Below are positions 1-8,218 of a stretch of 64,000 nt of DNA, piece by piece (position 1 is the stretch's first letter; each line of letters begins with the position of its first letter). A model generated the notes under the pieces. It saw nothing but the letters and a program-made list of their open reading frames with translations. It was not told where the DNA came from and made no database searches. Made by a program: the position numbers and the translations under genes. The stretch covers positions 345,383-409,382 of the forward strand of contig NZ_RCOG02000006.1 of the NCBI RefSeq assembly GCF_009663685.2. Direction: 5' to 3'. This DNA comes from Cupriavidus sp. U2. Its GTDB lineage: Bacteria; Pseudomonadota; Gammaproteobacteria; Burkholderiales; Burkholderiaceae.

Positions 1-1109
1 ACGTCTGGGGCGCCACGGGCAATCCGTTCAATCCGAACCTCAACGCCGGCGGATCGTCGGGCGGCTCGGCTGCCGCGCTGGCGGCAGACCTGCTGCCGGT
101 CTGCACGGGCTCGGACACCGGGGGGGCGCTGCGCATCCCGGCCGCGAAGTGCGGGGTGGTGGGCTTCCGTCCGTCGCCGGGCGTGGTGCCGAGTTCGCGC
201 AAGCTGCTGGGCTGGACGCCGATCTCGGTGGTGGGACCGATGGGCCGCACCGTGGCCGATGCCTGCCTGCAGCTGGCGGCCTCTGCCGGGGTATCGGCAG
301 GCGATCCGCTGACCTACCCGCTCGATCCGCTGTCGTTCCTGGCGCCGATGCCGGTGGACCTGGGCAGCCTGCGCGTGGCGTACACCGAAGACTTTGGCTG
401 TTGCGATGTCGATGACGGCATCCGCCGCACGTTTCGCGAGAAGATCGCCGCGATGCGTCACCTGTTCCGCAGTTGCGACGCCATCGATATCGACCTGGGC
501 GAAGCGCACCGCTGCTTCGACGTGCTGCGCGCGGAAAGCTTCGTGGCCGGCATGCGCGACGCCTACGCGCGCGACCCGTCGAAGCTGGGCCCGAACACGC
601 GGGCCAACTACGAGATGGGCGCGCGCATGTCGCTGGTGGACAGCGCCTGGGCGCAGGCCGAACAGACGCGCATCCTGCAGCGGTTCCAGCCGTTGTATCG
701 CGACTACGACGTGATCCTGTCGCCGACCACGCCGGTGTCGCCGTTCCCGTGGACATCGCTCTACGCCGAATCGATCAATGGCGTGCGCCAGGAGAACTAC
801 TACCGCTGGCTGTCGCTGACGTATGTGGTCACGCTGACCACGCATCCGGCGCTGTCGCTGCCGTGCGGCCGCGATCACGCGGGCATGCCGTTCGGCCTGC
901 AGATCGTGGGGGGTTTCCGCAAGGACCACGAGACGCTGGGCGTGTCCCACGCGATGGAGCAGGCATTCGCCGCCATTCCGTCGCTGCGCCGCCCGCTGCC
1001 GGACCTGGCCGCGCTCAAGCCGGCCGAGCCCGCGCTGACGTCGATCGTTACCGCGCCGCCGGTGCTCGACGCCAGGGTGAAGCAGGGCAAGGAAGCGTCG
1101 GCGGTCTAA
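1..1109 (+). CDS. Amidase-signature family protein (5' end outside window), possible loss of nucleophile
   Basis: The reading frame is open from base 3 and its start lies upstream of the window. The visible part has the amidase-signature core: a GGSSGGS stretch followed by GSDTGGALRIPA, then GVVGFRPSPG. Enzymes of this family hydrolyse amide bonds with a Ser-cisSer-Lys triad; the Lys would lie in the missing N-terminal part. Compared with GatA-type members, the cis-Ser is present but the position of the nucleophilic Ser (GGS in DTGGS) reads Ala (codon gcg near base 126). The protein may therefore be inactive, have another role, or carry a sequence error. An alpha/beta hydrolase follows 211 bp downstream on the same strand. 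The family call is firm; the substrate is unknown. Confidence 0.85.
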   Translation, partial: VWGATGNPFNPNLNAGGSSGGSAAALAADLLPVCTGSDTGGALRIPAAKCGVVGFRPSPGVVPSSRKLLGWTPISVVGPMGRTVADACLQLAASAGVSAGDPLTYPLDPLSFLAPMPVDLGSLRVAYTEDFGCCDVDDGIRRTFREKIAAMRHLFRSCDAIDIDLGEAHRCFDVLRAESFVAGMRDAYARDPSKLGPNTRANYEMGARMSLVDSAWAQAEQTRILQRFQPLYRDYDVILSPTTPVSPFPWTSLYAESINGVRQENYYRWLSLTYVVTLTTHPALSLPCGRDHAGMPFGLQIVGGFRKDHETLGVSHAMEQAFAAIPSLRRPLPDLAALKPAEPALTSIVTAPPVLDARVKQGKEASAV

Positions 1110-1320
1110 GCCCGCTGCGCGATGGCTATCGCGGAAGGCCGAAAGCCGACGTCGATGCGCTAGTCGATGCTATCGTGGCGTTTTCGCGGATGGCGGTCGC
1201 CTTGGGGCCACGTCCGTGGAAGCCGGGATCAACCCGGTGTTTGTGCTGCCGGCGTCCCCGGGCGTTCGCGCGGCGGACGGCGTGGCGGTGCTCGGCGCGT
1301 AACGGACAGGAGAGCGCAGG

Positions 1321-2241
1321 ATGACGGATGTGGCCGCCAGTGAAGCGGAATCGATCGACACCATTGCAGCCGCAGGCGCGGCGGATGTGCGCCAGGCGGC
1401 CGGCTTCGTGCACCGGCTGACGCAGCACGGGCATATCCATTCCACCGATGTCGACGGCTGCCGCATCGTCTGGCGCCGCTTTGGCGCGGGGCCGCATGTG
1501 CTGCTGGTGCATGGCGGGCACGGCAGCTGGCTGCACTGGGCGCGCAATATCGAGGCGCTGTCCGCGCGGCATACGGTCTGGGTGCCCGACCTGCCCGGCT
1601 TTGGCGCCTCGGGCGATCCGGCCGACGGCGAGATGGCGACGCTGGTGGCCACCGTGGCGGCCGGCTTCGCGCAACTGCCGGTGGAAGGGCCGGTCGATCT
1701 GGTGGGCTTTTCGTTCGGCGGGTTGACGGCGTCCTACCTGGCCAGCGCACTGCCCAACGTGCGTGGCCTGGCGCTGATGGGGCCCGGCGGCCACGGCGGC
1801 GTGCGGCGCCAGACCATCGACCTGGTGGACTGGCGGCGCGCTGGCGATGCCGCCGCGCTGACCGGGGCGATGCGTCACAACGTGGCGGCGTTCATGATCG
1901 CGGACCCCGACAAGATCGATGCGCTGGCGCTGCTGGCCTACACCGAGTCTTGCCGGCACACGCGTTTTGGCAGCAAGCAGATTTCTCGCGCGGGCGGCCT
2001 GGCTGCCGCGCTGGACCGCTTTCAGGCCCAGTCCCAGGCCCAGGCCGGTGGCGCCGTACTGATCGCCTACGGCGAACACGATGTGACCGCCGACCCGTCG
2101 GCCGTGCTGGCGGCATTGGTCGATGGCCGGCCACACCGGCAGGGCGTGGTGATCGATGGCGCCGGGCACTGGGTCCAGTACGAGGCCCACGACGCGATCA
2201 ACACCTTGCTGCTGGACTGGCTGGCACGCCAGGCAGCCTGA
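1321..2241 (+). CDS. Alpha/beta-fold hydrolase
   Basis: A 306-residue serine hydrolase of the MhpC-like alpha/beta family. Visible motifs are the oxyanion-hole HGG near residue 64, the nucleophile elbow GFSFGG with Ser131, a likely acidic residue in GEHD, and the catalytic His in GAGHW near the C-terminus. There is no signal peptide, so it is probably cytoplasmic. The ATG is preceded by an aggag Shine-Dalgarno site. It follows the amidase-like gene on the same strand and could belong to the same small catabolic unit, acting on an ester or C-C bond. The substrate cannot be read from the sequence. It converges with the YoaK-type gene, with only about 50 bp between the two stops. Confidence 0.88.
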   Translation: MTDVAASEAESIDTIAAAGAADVRQAAGFVHRLTQHGHIHSTDVDGCRIVWRRFGAGPHVLLVHGGHGSWLHWARNIEALSARHTVWVPDLPGFGASGDPADGEMATLVATVAAGFAQLPVEGPVDLVGFSFGGLTASYLASALPNVRGLALMGPGGHGGVRRQTIDLVDWRRAGDAAALTGAMRHNVAAFMIADPDKIDALALLAYTESCRHTRFGSKQISRAGGLAAALDRFQAQSQAQAGGAVLIAYGEHDVTADPSAVLAALVDGRPHRQGVVIDGAGHWVQYEAHDAINTLLLDWLARQAA

Positions 2242-2290
2242 ATCCGTGGACGCCACCGATGCGCAGCGCCGGGCGCGGGACCAAACCTGA

Positions 2291-3151
2291 TCAGTCTCGA
2301 GGTGGTGGCGGTGGCCCGATGAACTGGCGTCGCGCGCCCCAGCGGCGCGCGCGCCTGACCAGGTGGTGCCGGTGCGCGCGCAGCAGCGCACGCGTCAGCA
2401 CGTCGTCGGCCACCGGCATGATGGCAACGACCAGCAGCAATGCCGCCAGCGGCAAGGTGGCCGAATAGCCGATGGCGCTGAAGGCCTGCGCGCCGACCAC
2501 TCCGCCCAGGAAGAACAGTCCCACCAGCACGGCCAGCAGCCGCAGCTTCTGCCGGTCGGCCATCACCGGCTGCGGTCCGGAGCGCGCTCCAGCGGGCGCG
2601 CCGGATCGCGCCAGGCCGTTCCAGTAGCACAGCTTGCCGAGTTCGATGCCGATGTCGGTGACCATGCCGGTCACGTGGGTGGTGCGGATTTCCGCATTCG
2701 ACAGCTTGGTGATCAGCGCATTCTGCAGCCCCATCATGAAGCACAGCAGCATCACCGTGGCGGGCACGAACAGCCATTCCATGTCGTCCAGGTGCGTGCC
2801 GAGCAGGCCGAAGCCCACCAGCAGCAAGGCTTCGAGCAGCAGCGGAATGGCGTATTCGCTGCGCAGCCGCGCGCGGCGCGCCCAGTGGATCAGCATGGCG
2901 GAACAGGCCGCGCCGCCGATGAACGACGCCAGCGCGCCGATGCCGTTGAGCACCATGCCATAGCGATGGAGCACCAGCTCGTCGGCAATGGAGGACACCA
3001 CCCCTGACATGTGCGAGGTGTATTGATGGACCGCCAGGAAGCCGCCCGCGTTGGCGGCGCCGGCCACGAAACACAGCACCCTGGCCAGCCGGCGGTTTGA
3101 CACCGGGTTGCGGCGGTGGGCGGTCAGACTGCGCAGATACCCGAGTGGCAT
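2291..3151 (-). CDS. YoaK/DUF1275 family membrane protein
   Basis: About 286 residues with six likely membrane segments and the DUF1275-type motifs NAGGFLAVHQYTSHMSG near the N-terminus and GLQNALITKLS in the middle, followed by THVTGMVTDIG. The family is widespread and its function is not established; members are sometimes described as putative transporters. I chose the ATG at 3151 because the family homology begins about 20 residues after it. The frame stays open further upstream to 3244, but that extension is Arg/Cys-rich and looks non-coding. The C-terminus ends in a basic, Pro-rich tail. The gene stands alone between convergent and unrelated neighbours. Confidence 0.8.
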   Translation of the reverse strand: MPLGYLRSLTAHRRNPVSNRRLARVLCFVAGAANAGGFLAVHQYTSHMSGVVSSIADELVLHRYGMVLNGIGALASFIGGAACSAMLIHWARRARLRSEYAIPLLLEALLLVGFGLLGTHLDDMEWLFVPATVMLLCFMMGLQNALITKLSNAEIRTTHVTGMVTDIGIELGKLCYWNGLARSGAPAGARSGPQPVMADRQKLRLLAVLVGLFFLGGVVGAQAFSAIGYSATLPLAALLLVVAIMPVADDVLTRALLRAHRHHLVRRARRWGARRQFIGPPPPPRD

Positions 3152-3268
3152 GGCGGTAAGGGCGGGGGCGACGGAAGCCCCCATCATACGACCGCGAGGG
3201 CAGCGTGTGCATCCCGCTCGAGCACGGGCAGTTGCGCGCCGCATACAGGCCTGCGGCCAGCGGAGGCT

Positions 3269-4222
3269 TCAGGTCAGGCGCGTGTGTGTCACCGCCACCA
3301 CCCTGGCCCATCGCGTGATCTCGCCCTGCAGGAACTGCGTGAACTGTGCGGCGCTGTTGCCAACCGGGTCGAGCCCCTCGCCGGTCAGCCGCTTGCGCAT
3401 GGCCGGCGATGCCACTGCCGCTGCGGCGGCGGCTTCCAGTTCCCTGACCGTTTCGGGCGCCATGCCGGCCGGCCCGAGCAGGCCATACCACGACCGGTAA
3501 TCGAAATTCGGGATCACATCGGCAATTGGCGGCAGGTTCGGAAACGCCGGCAGCCGCTGCGGGCAGCTGACCCCCAGCCCCTTGATCTTGCCGGCCTGCA
3601 GCAGCGGCTGCACGGTGGCCACGTTGCCCAGCAGCAGGTCGGCCTGGCTGCCCACGACGTCGGCCACGGCCGGGCCGGCACCCTTGTACGGGACGCTGAC
3701 GATATCGACGCCGGCCTCGTGCTTGAGCATCTCGCCGGCCAGGTGGTTGGCGCTGCCCACGCCGGCCACGGCCAGGCTGATCTTGCCGGGCTTGGCCTTG
3801 GCCAGCGCGATCAGCTCGCGCACATTGTTCGCCTCCAGGCCGGGGCGGGCCACCAGGATCAGCGGGGAACTGGCAATCAGCGAAATCGGCGTGAAGTCCT
3901 TGATCGGATCGAACGGCTTCTTTTCGAACAGGGCCGGGTTGATGGCATGGCTGGTGTAGCTGAGCAGCAGCGTGCCGCCATCGGGCTCGGCCTTGGCCAC
4001 CGCCACGGCGGCGATATTGCCGGCCGCGCCGCCACGGTTCTCGACGATGAACGGGTGCTTGAGGCGCTGTTCCAGGTCGGCCGCCAGCGAGCGGGCGACG
4101 ATGTCGGTGCCGCCGCCCGGCGTGGCCCCGACCAGCAGCCTGGTCACGGACGCGGCGGCGTGAAGGTCGGGGGGCAACACCAGCGCCGCCGAGAGCAGCG
4201 CCAGAAAGTCGCGTCGTTGCAT
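3269..4222 (-). CDS. Bug/TctC-family periplasmic substrate-binding protein
   Basis: A 317-residue tripartite tricarboxylate transporter receptor-type protein. It has a signal sequence (MQRRDFLALLSAALVLPP, ending around HAAA). Typical Bug signatures follow: VGATPGGGTDIVAR, IVENRGGAAGNIAA, the AKPGK motif and VPYKGAGPAVADVVG. Bug proteins bind small carboxylates or related solutes in the periplasm. It lies 100 bp downstream of the dioxygenase gene on the same strand, so the two probably form an operon serving uptake and oxidation of one substrate under the divergent LysR regulator. No TctA or TctB membrane genes are present nearby, which is usual for Bug proteins in Burkholderiales. The ligand is unknown. 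Confidence 0.9.
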   Translation of the reverse strand: MQRRDFLALLSAALVLPPDLHAAASVTRLLVGATPGGGTDIVARSLAADLEQRLKHPFIVENRGGAAGNIAAVAVAKAEPDGGTLLLSYTSHAINPALFEKKPFDPIKDFTPISLIASSPLILVARPGLEANNVRELIALAKAKPGKISLAVAGVGSANHLAGEMLKHEAGVDIVSVPYKGAGPAVADVVGSQADLLLGNVATVQPLLQAGKIKGLGVSCPQRLPAFPNLPPIADVIPNFDYRSWYGLLGPAGMAPETVRELEAAAAAAVASPAMRKRLTGEGLDPVGNSAAQFTQFLQGEITRWARVVAVTHTRLT

Positions 4223-4322
4223 GGGTTGTCTCCGTTTCTCTTTATGAAGCCGGCGCCTCGTCAGTCGGGCGCCGTGAGGGGTACGTCACGGCAGCAGGCC
4301 GCCGGCCGCCTTCTCTGCGATA

Positions 4323-5456
4323 TCAGGCGGTGGTCGCCGCCGTGCTGGCGGCGGCGCGGTCCGCAGGACTTGCCGGCCAGGGCATCAACGGCATGCCCAT
4401 CGTGGCGGCCTGGCGTTGCTCGAAGGCATCGAATGCCGCGCTGCGGGCGCTGCCACGCAGGCCGCCACGCACGGCGCCGGCGCGCACGTCGGTGAAGTAG
4501 ACGGCCCAGTCGTCAGGCAGCGGCTGCGAACCGGGCACGGCCAGCCACAGGCGCAGCAGGTGACGCTTGCGGTCGAATTCCTCGTAGTCCTCGAAATTGG
4601 TGCGCGAATGCACGGTCACGTAGTTGTTCAGCAGCTGCATGTCACCCTGTTCGAGCTGCATGGCAAAGCAGAGCTCGGGATCGGTCAGCAAGGTGTCGAG
4701 CAGGTCCAGTGCCTCGATCTGCGCCGGGGTCAGGCGCGGCACGTCGTCGAAGTCGCGCTGCGCGGCCACCACGTTCTTGCGGTTGATGCGGAACGCGAAG
4801 GCCGTCGGGTGGCTGCCCAGGATCGGCAACGGGTAGTAGGGCGGCTGGGACGGGTCCTGCGCGCCCTGGTAGCTGTAGTAGAACGGCTGCTGCAGTACCG
4901 GGATCAGGTCGGGGCGGCGCTGGGCCACCGCGTCACGCAGGGCGATCGAGCTGACCACCTTGCTTTCGCCGCCCGATTTGGCGGCGCGGCGGCAGATCAG
5001 GCCCACGATATCGCCCGAATCGGTATGGAAGTCGAGCCCGGCGTTGGTGTTGTAGCCGCGGCCGTTGGTGGTCTTGTAGGCCGCACCCACGTCGCGCACA
5101 TCGTTCATGAAATCGCTGGCGCGGTTCTGCGTGCGGGCCACGCCCATATGCAGGCCCATGCCCCAGTAGGCCAGACGGGTGTCGTCCTCGCTCCATCGAT
5201 CCACCGGAAAGCCCTTGACCAGGCACATGCCCCAGCGGCCCTGCGTCATGTCCACCGCGCGCGCCAGCGTCTGGCGTGCGCCGTCGTCGAGCGGGAAGTC
5301 GTCACGGGTCATGTCCAGCGGCGCCTTGCCGACGGCCTTGGCGTGGGCCAGGGCGTGATCGAAGCTGGCCACGTCGGCGGCCGTCAGGCGCAGGATCCAG
5401 GAGGTGTCGCGCTGGGCATCGGCAGCGCGCCAGGCTTGGGGGCGTTGTGCAGGCAT
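4323..5456 (-). CDS. TauD/TfdA-like Fe(II)/2-oxoglutarate dioxygenase
   Basis: A 377-residue protein with the facial triad of the TauD/TfdA fold: LDFHTD gives His144 and Asp146, and NNYVTVHSR gives the distal His283. Arg298 or Arg302 in DRKRHLLRLW is the likely 2-oxoglutarate carboxylate ligand. The enzyme would couple oxidative decarboxylation of 2-oxoglutarate to hydroxylation of a small substrate. It is cytoplasmic. It is transcribed divergently from a LysR gene and is followed by a Bug binding protein, which suggests an inducible uptake and hydroxylation unit. The ATG at 5456 has only a weak upstream aaagaag site. The C-terminal 20 residues are Ala-rich and probably disordered. The substrate cannot be deduced. 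Confidence 0.88.
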   Translation of the reverse strand: MPAQRPQAWRAADAQRDTSWILRLTAADVASFDHALAHAKAVGKAPLDMTRDDFPLDDGARQTLARAVDMTQGRWGMCLVKGFPVDRWSEDDTRLAYWGMGLHMGVARTQNRASDFMNDVRDVGAAYKTTNGRGYNTNAGLDFHTDSGDIVGLICRRAAKSGGESKVVSSIALRDAVAQRRPDLIPVLQQPFYYSYQGAQDPSQPPYYPLPILGSHPTAFAFRINRKNVVAAQRDFDDVPRLTPAQIEALDLLDTLLTDPELCFAMQLEQGDMQLLNNYVTVHSRTNFEDYEEFDRKRHLLRLWLAVPGSQPLPDDWAVYFTDVRAGAVRGGLRGSARSAAFDAFEQRQAATMGMPLMPWPASPADRAAASTAATTA

Positions 5457-5539
5457 CGGTATCGTCTTCTTTATCGGTTCAGGCCAGGGGTTGAGTGGGG
5501 CTGTGACAGCCTTGCGCGATGTCGTGAAGCCAGTCTATG

Positions 5540-5555
5540 CTTGGCTGGTACCAAG
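5540..5555. promoter_or_regulatory. LysR-type operator candidate
   Basis: An inverted repeat of cttgg and ccaag separated by 6 bp lies in the 139-bp gap between the divergent dioxygenase and LysR genes. It satisfies the T-N11-A rule of LysR-type regulators. Its position suggests control of both genes. The assignment rests on pattern and position only. Confidence 0.5.
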
Positions 5556-5595
5556 AAAAAGTGATGTTGTTTGACGTCCTTGATAAGGAATCTTG

Positions 5596-6489
5596 ATGAA
5601 GCTGGAGACCTTCGCCACGCTGGCGGCGGTGATCGAGGAAGGGTCGTTCGCGGCGGCGGCCGCCACCATGCATCTGACGCCGAGCGCGGTCAGCATGCAG
5701 ATGAAGCAGCTGGAGCAATACCTGGGACAGCCGCTGTTCGATCGCTCCGGGCTGCAGGTGCGCCCCAATGCGCTGGCGCGCGAGGTATCGGCGTCGATGG
5801 AAGGGGGGCTGCGGCACCTGAACACGCTGCGCCGGCGGGCCAGCGTGGCGGTGGAAGGCGCGGTGCGGCTCGGCGTGATCGAATCGATGCAGCCGGTGCT
5901 GCTGCCGGGTACGTTGCGCTACGTGCGCGAACGCTATCCGCGCCTGACGGTCAAGCCGCTGCGGGGCCGCAGCACGGGCCTGATGGAGATGGTCAAGGCC
6001 GGCCAGCTCGACGCGGCGGTGGTGGCGCGCCCCGAATCGGGCCGCGTGGCCAGCCTGCGCTGGTATCCGGTGGCGACCCGCGAACTGATGCTGATTGCGC
6101 CGCCCGACGCCGGCAGCCGCAACGAATCGCCGGCCGAACTGCTGGCGCGCTACGACTGGATCCGTTATGACCGTGCCACCGTGTCGGGTGCGATGGCGGC
6201 GCGCCACGTCCACGGACTGCTGCCGGACAAGCGCAGCGCGATGGAATTCGACAGCGTGACGGCCATCGTGGCGATGGTCAGCGCGGGCCTGGGGGTGTCG
6301 GTGGTGCAACTGATGGACCCCACCGTCGTGGACCGCTACCCGGTGCGCCGCATCCGCCTGGGGCCGGACGCGCCGGTGCTGCAGATGTCGCTGGTGCTGC
6401 GCAAGGCGGACGAGGACAGCCGGCTGTTGCAGGCGCTGCGCGAGGCGGTCGAGGCCACGTTGAAAACGCCGCGCGACCAGATGCTGTGA
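5596..6489 (+). CDS. LysR-family transcriptional regulator
   Basis: A 297-residue LysR-type regulator. The N-terminal winged helix-turn-helix is clear (GSFAAAAATMHLTPSAVSMQ, with LGQPLFDR following), and a periplasmic-binding-like effector domain fills residues 90 to 290. The ATG at 5596 is preceded by a taaggaa Shine-Dalgarno site; a TTG one codon upstream is possible but less likely. It is divergent from the dioxygenase gene and is probably its regulator. The inducer is likely the dioxygenase substrate or a product, which is inference. Downstream it converges with mdcH, with a stable hairpin between them. Confidence 0.9.
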   Translation: MKLETFATLAAVIEEGSFAAAAATMHLTPSAVSMQMKQLEQYLGQPLFDRSGLQVRPNALAREVSASMEGGLRHLNTLRRRASVAVEGAVRLGVIESMQPVLLPGTLRYVRERYPRLTVKPLRGRSTGLMEMVKAGQLDAAVVARPESGRVASLRWYPVATRELMLIAPPDAGSRNESPAELLARYDWIRYDRATVSGAMAARHVHGLLPDKRSAMEFDSVTAIVAMVSAGLGVSVVQLMDPTVVDRYPVRRIRLGPDAPVLQMSLVLRKADEDSRLLQALREAVEATLKTPRDQML

Positions 6490-6584
6490 TTTCTTGGCCC
6501 TTCTGGGCGGGCAGGGGTGGAGGGGGCGTTGCGCGTCGACATGCGATATGTCGGCAAGCAGGGCGTCGTTGCCCTCTCCCCCAG

Positions 6585-6610
6585 CCCCTCTCCCACGAGT
6601 GGGAGAGGGG
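6585..6610. terminator. Perfect 11-bp hairpin between convergent genes (REP-like or bidirectional terminator)
   Basis: Arms cccctctccca and tgggagagggg flank the loop cgag. It sits between the convergent LysR gene and the end of the mdc operon. There is no T-run. The sequence resembles the dispersed CCCTCTCC...GGAGAGGG palindromes common in high-GC proteobacteria, so it could be a repeat element as well as a terminator. Confidence 0.6.
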
Positions 6611-6652
6611 AGCCGCAATCGATGGGCCGCAGGTGGGAGTGGAAAGCCGCGA

Positions 6653-7576
6653 TCAGGCCGCTGCCTCGCGTGCCATCAGCAGCCGCACGCTGTCCGCGCG
6701 GGTTTCCGCCAGTGCCAGTGCTTGCGGAAACAGCGGCTGGCACAGGCGGGTCAGCACATTGCCGGGCGGCATTTCCACCGCCAGCCGCATGTCGCAGGCG
6801 CGTGCCAGCAGCATCGTTTCATGCCAGCGCACCGGCAGCGCCATGTTGCGCGCCAGGTCTTCGGCAATGCGCGCCGGGTCGCGCAGTTCGCGCGCCGCGC
6901 TGGCGCTGAAGTAGCGTAGCGTCGGGCGGCGGCACGCGATGTCCGCAAAGGCGCGCTGCAGCGTCGCGGCGGCATCGTCCAGCAACGCGCAATGCGACGG
7001 CACCGCAATCGCCACCCGCTGCACCGAGCGCGCGCCTGCCGCCAATGCCAGCGCCGCCACGCGCGCCATGGCCGCGTCCGATCCGGCGACGACCAACTGG
7101 GTGTCGGCGTTGTAGTTGGCGATATAGACCGGCATGCCGGGCCGATGCACATCGGCGACCACGGCTTCCAGCGGCCCTTGTTCCAGCCCCAGGATCGCAG
7201 TCATGCCAAAGCCCGACGGATAGGCGGCCTCCATCAGCCTGCCACGCTGTGCAACCAGCCGTACGGCATCGGCAAACGGCAGCACGCCGGCCGTGACCGC
7301 TGCCGCATAGGCGCCAATCGACAGCCCGGCCACGGCATGGGCCTCGGCGCCATCGTCGAGCAGGGCGCGGGCGCTGGCCACGCCCGCCACCAGCAGGCAG
7401 AGCTGTACCGATACCGTGGGCGCCAGATACGTGGCATTGTCGTGCAGCAGGATGTCCGCGCCCAGCACGTCGCTGGCTTCGGCCAGCGTACGCGCCGCGG
7501 CGGGATGATCGGGCAGCGCATGGAGCATGCCGGGGCGCTGGGCGCCCTGGCCGGGAAAGGTCAGCAGGGTTGGCAT
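6653..7576 (-). CDS. mdcH: Malonate decarboxylase epsilon subunit, malonyl-CoA:ACP transacylase
   Basis: A 307-residue FabD-like acyltransferase. It has GQGAQ at residues 9-13, the nucleophile elbow GLSIG with Ser86 (the elbow reads GLS rather than the usual GHS), and His195 in PSHC. In malonate decarboxylase systems MdcH loads the first malonyl group from malonyl-CoA onto the ACP subunit, which primes the catalytic cycle. It is the last gene of the operon and overlaps the end of mdcG by 16 bp, so translation is probably coupled. The start at 7576 gives the standard MPTLLTFPGQG N-terminus. Cytoplasmic. Confidence 0.92.
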   Translation of the reverse strand: MPTLLTFPGQGAQRPGMLHALPDHPAAARTLAEASDVLGADILLHDNATYLAPTVSVQLCLLVAGVASARALLDDGAEAHAVAGLSIGAYAAAVTAGVLPFADAVRLVAQRGRLMEAAYPSGFGMTAILGLEQGPLEAVVADVHRPGMPVYIANYNADTQLVVAGSDAAMARVAALALAAGARSVQRVAIAVPSHCALLDDAAATLQRAFADIACRRPTLRYFSASAARELRDPARIAEDLARNMALPVRWHETMLLARACDMRLAVEMPPGNVLTRLCQPLFPQALALAETRADSVRLLMAREAAA

Positions 7577-8217
7577 GGCGCGCGCCAGGGGTCGTCGCAG
7601 AGCACGGGGCCGGTGTCGGTCTTCAGCAGCACGCGCCCCCCGGTACGCAACCGTTCGCGCAGCGCAAAGGCGCCGTACGGGGTGGCCACCTGGATGTCGA
7701 GCCGCACGGTATCGGTATGGGTATCGATCACCGATTGCAGTGTTGCCAGCGTGGCGGGCGATAGCGGCTCGGACGCGTCCAGCAGCAAGTCGATATCGCT
7801 TCCGGTGTGCAGCACGTCGATGCCGGAAGCCAGCGTAAAGCCGACGGCGCCCGTCACGCCCCACGGTTGCGGCAATGCGCCCAGCTGCCGGGCGAGTGCA
7901 TCCAGCGCGTGCAGCGCCGGAATCTCGTCACGGCGCGGATGCAGGCGCCAGAAGCCTTCACGGGCGATGTCGAATGGCGAGACCACCGTCGCGCACTGGT
8001 TGGCGTCGATCCAGCCGGCGTACCGCTGCGCGCGAGTGCGGCCCCGGACCCCTACCGGGATACGCGCCGGAAGGCGCCCGGCCGTGTCGCGGTCGCGGCG
8101 CACCACCAGCGGCGCCTGCGCCAGCCAATCCGCATCGGCCCATTCCGGCAGCGATCCCTCGGCGATGAACGCCGCGGGATCGCGCAGCCAGATCAGGTCG
8201 TGCGGCCGGACGTGCAT
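7561..8217 (-). CDS. mdcG: Phosphoribosyl-dephospho-CoA transferase (holo-ACP synthase)
   Basis: A 218-residue nucleotidyltransferase-like enzyme. The catalytic motif GSDIDLLLD lies at residues 139-147, with Asp141 and Asp143 as metal ligands. MdcG transfers the 2'-(5''-triphosphoribosyl)-3'-dephospho-CoA group made by MdcB onto a serine of MdcC. The start at 8217 lies one base after the mdcE stop codon and overlaps mdcH at its other end, so it is embedded in the operon. The N-terminal MHVRPHDLIWL fits the family. The length is slightly shorter than is usual for MdcG, but all key residues are present. Confidence 0.92.
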   Translation of the reverse strand: MHVRPHDLIWLRDPAAFIAEGSLPEWADADWLAQAPLVVRRDRDTAGRLPARIPVGVRGRTRAQRYAGWIDANQCATVVSPFDIAREGFWRLHPRRDEIPALHALDALARQLGALPQPWGVTGAVGFTLASGIDVLHTGSDIDLLLDASEPLSPATLATLQSVIDTHTDTVRLDIQVATPYGAFALRERLRTGGRVLLKTDTGPVLCDDPWRAPCQPC

Positions 8218-8218
8218 G

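Noticed and set aside
1126..2391. Long reverse-strand open frame opposite the alpha/beta hydrolase
   Set aside because: Arg/Gln/His-rich translation with no family resemblance; it is the antisense shadow of a clear hydrolase gene, as is usual in high-GC DNA.
2067..3491. 474-codon reverse-strand frame across the YoaK-type gene
   Set aside because: Overlaps a well-supported membrane protein and gives a low-complexity Arg/Ala/Gly translation.
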